Positions 11,993 to 12,987 of a DNA stretch of 12,987 bases are shown in pieces. A program made the translations under genes and the position numbers. The stretch is from positions 1 through 12,987 of the forward strand of contig SFLA01000031.1 of the NCBI GenBank assembly GCA_004553575.1, given 5' to 3'. The notes beneath the pieces were generated by a model. That model was not told the origin of the DNA and ran no database searches. It saw nothing but the letters and a program-made list of their open reading frames with translations. How positions within the stretch are numbered: the first letter of the stretch is position 1; every line of letters starts with the position of its first letter. This DNA comes from Clostridiales bacterium (lineage in GTDB: Bacteria; Bacillota; Clostridia; Oscillospirales; CAG-382).

Positions 11993-12987
11993 ATGCCTGA
12001 AAAACGTAACAAAGCGTCGTTCTTTAATCTGCCTGTTATATTAGCATCTGCCGTGTTTGCGGTGTCGGCGGCAATCTACGCCGTATCGCGCTGCAGCAAC
12101 GGATTCGCCGAATTCTGGGCGAGATATCCGTCGCAGTGGATACGCGCAGCGCTTGCTGTAATAACCAATATTATACCCTTTTCTCTCGCCGAGTTTATTC
12201 TGCTGTCTATGCCAATACTCGCCGCAGCATATATCATTGCTTCGAACCGGGCAATAAGCCGTTGCGATGATAACTCCGCGTTTCTCCGCTGGCTGCGGCC
12301 CCTTGTAATGATAATTCTTATTCTGGGTTCACTTTTTACGGCGGGATTCGGTCCCTGTTACTTCCGCCGCGGGCTTGCGGATAATATCGGACTTATCGAA
12401 GAAGCGGTAACGGCAGACGACCTCGCATTAACGGCTGAAAAAATATCGGCGCAGATACGTGAGATCGACGGAATCGTATATGACGCAGACGGCGCTTCGG
12501 TGAACCTTACGCCGTATTCCGATCTGATAACCGAAATGAACTCCGCATACCGCGAGTACTGTCTTGAGAACGAATATATATCTACCTTTTACAGCGTACC
12601 GAAACAGATCTCGCTGTCGCCCGTAATGACCTACACACACATCTCGGGGGTTTACTCATTCTTCACGGGCGAATCCAATATCAACTGGAATTATCCTGAT
12701 TTTATACTTCCCTTCACTGTTGCGCACGAAATGGCACATCAGCGCGGAATTGCAAGAGAGGACGAGGCCAACTTTGTGGCGTATCTGGTCTGTATGAGCT
12801 CTGAAAACGAATATATACGTTATTCCGCACTCACTAATATGCTGCAGTATACGCTTTCGGCGCTGTATGAAGCGGACAAGGACGCATACTTCGAGTTACT
12901 AAGATCCGAAATAAGCGAAGAGATTCGCGGTGAATTCACGGCATATGCGAAATTCTTCGAGCCGTACTCATCATCAGATCGGAAGAG
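11993..12987 (+). CDS. DUF3810 membrane protein with HExxH metalloprotease motif, cut by the right edge
   Basis: 331 codons are open from ATG 11993 to the window end; AAAGGAG lies about 8 bases upstream. Three membrane helices are predicted at about 12-32, 62-84 and 103-120, followed by a large domain. The zinc-protease-like motif AHEMAHQRG is at 244-252 (His245, Glu246, His249), followed by REDEANFVAYL (255-265), whose acidic residues could give the third ligand. This arrangement, with PVMTYTHISGVYSFFTGE (210-227) before it, is the DUF3810 family. The substrate of this family is unknown. The gene diverges from the M23 peptidase and shares a palindrome-rich control region with it, so a role in the cell envelope is a reasonable guess. 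The last four residues (SDRK) come mainly from bases equal to the Illumina adapter and should not be trusted. The C-terminal end is missing. Confidence 0.85.
   Translation, partial: MPEKRNKASFFNLPVILASAVFAVSAAIYAVSRCSNGFAEFWARYPSQWIRAALAVITNIIPFSLAEFILLSMPILAAAYIIASNRAISRCDDNSAFLRWLRPLVMIILILGSLFTAGFGPCYFRRGLADNIGLIEEAVTADDLALTAEKISAQIREIDGIVYDADGASVNLTPYSDLITEMNSAYREYCLENEYISTFYSVPKQISLSPVMTYTHISGVYSFFTGESNINWNYPDFILPFTVAHEMAHQRGIAREDEANFVAYLVCMSSENEYIRYSALTNMLQYTLSALYEADKDAYFELLRSEISEEIRGEFTAYAKFFEPYSSSDRK
12976..12987. other. Probable residual Illumina adapter at the contig end
   Basis: The final 12 bases, AGATCGGAAGAG, equal the first 12 bases of the Illumina TruSeq read-through adapter and sit exactly at the end of the sequence. 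A chance match at this exact place is very unlikely. They should be treated as artefact rather than as genomic sequence. Confidence 0.85.

Noticed and set aside
1..12987. CRISPR array, tRNA, rRNA, IS element or phage genes
   Set aside because: No regularly spaced repeats, tRNA-like cloverleaf, transposase or phage-type protein was seen on either strand.

Overview
The window reads as a piece of the chromosome of an uncultured Clostridia-like bacterium (Bacillota). The grounds are strong GGAGG-type ribosome binding sites, near-consensus sigma-A promoters, short intrinsic terminators, and genes typical of gut or anaerobic Firmicutes (VTC-domain protein with DUF4956, G5-M23 peptidase, DUF3810, YtqB/MnmM-type methyltransferase). 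TAA, TGA and TAG all act as stops, so the code is the standard bacterial one. The taxonomic call is an inference from gene content. Both ends cut through genes, and the last 12 bases equal the start of the Illumina TruSeq adapter, so the window is probably a whole metagenomic contig whose right tip is artificial.

Left part (1-6461, minus strand): one very compact operon read right to left. Its order is dapA - dapB - aconitase - isocitrate dehydrogenase - a membrane-anchored degenerate SGNH-like protein - mnmM - pyridoxal/pyridoxamine kinase (cut by the left edge). Every junction is a 4-base overlap, an exact stop/start abutment or a 4-base gap. It joins the first two committed steps of diaminopimelate/lysine synthesis to the citrate-to-2-oxoglutarate branch, a tRNA-wobble methyltransferase and a PLP-salvage kinase.

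Middle (6462-9149): a 56-bp symmetric promoter element at 6468-6523 fires left into the dap operon and apparently right into a two-gene unit, a VTC/polyphosphate-polymerase-like protein plus a DUF4956 membrane protein. That unit ends at a perfect hairpin terminator. A separate single-gene unit follows, a D-2-hydroxyacid (glycerate/hydroxypyruvate-type) dehydrogenase with its own promoter and terminator.

Right part (9150-12987): a short non-coding spacer lies between two terminators. Next come gdhA (NADP-type glutamate dehydrogenase) and, upstream of it, a membrane-anchored G5/M23 peptidoglycan endopeptidase, read leftwards and only 15 bases apart. An AT-rich divergent region with repeated palindromes separates these from a rightward DUF3810 membrane metalloprotease-like gene that runs off the edge. 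Aconitase and Icd make 2-oxoglutarate and GdhA aminates it to glutamate, the amino donor for the lysine pathway, so much of the window concerns nitrogen and amino-acid supply, with cell-envelope genes interleaved. No stretch over 300 bases lacks a gene. I saw no rRNA, tRNA, CRISPR array, insertion sequence or phage gene.
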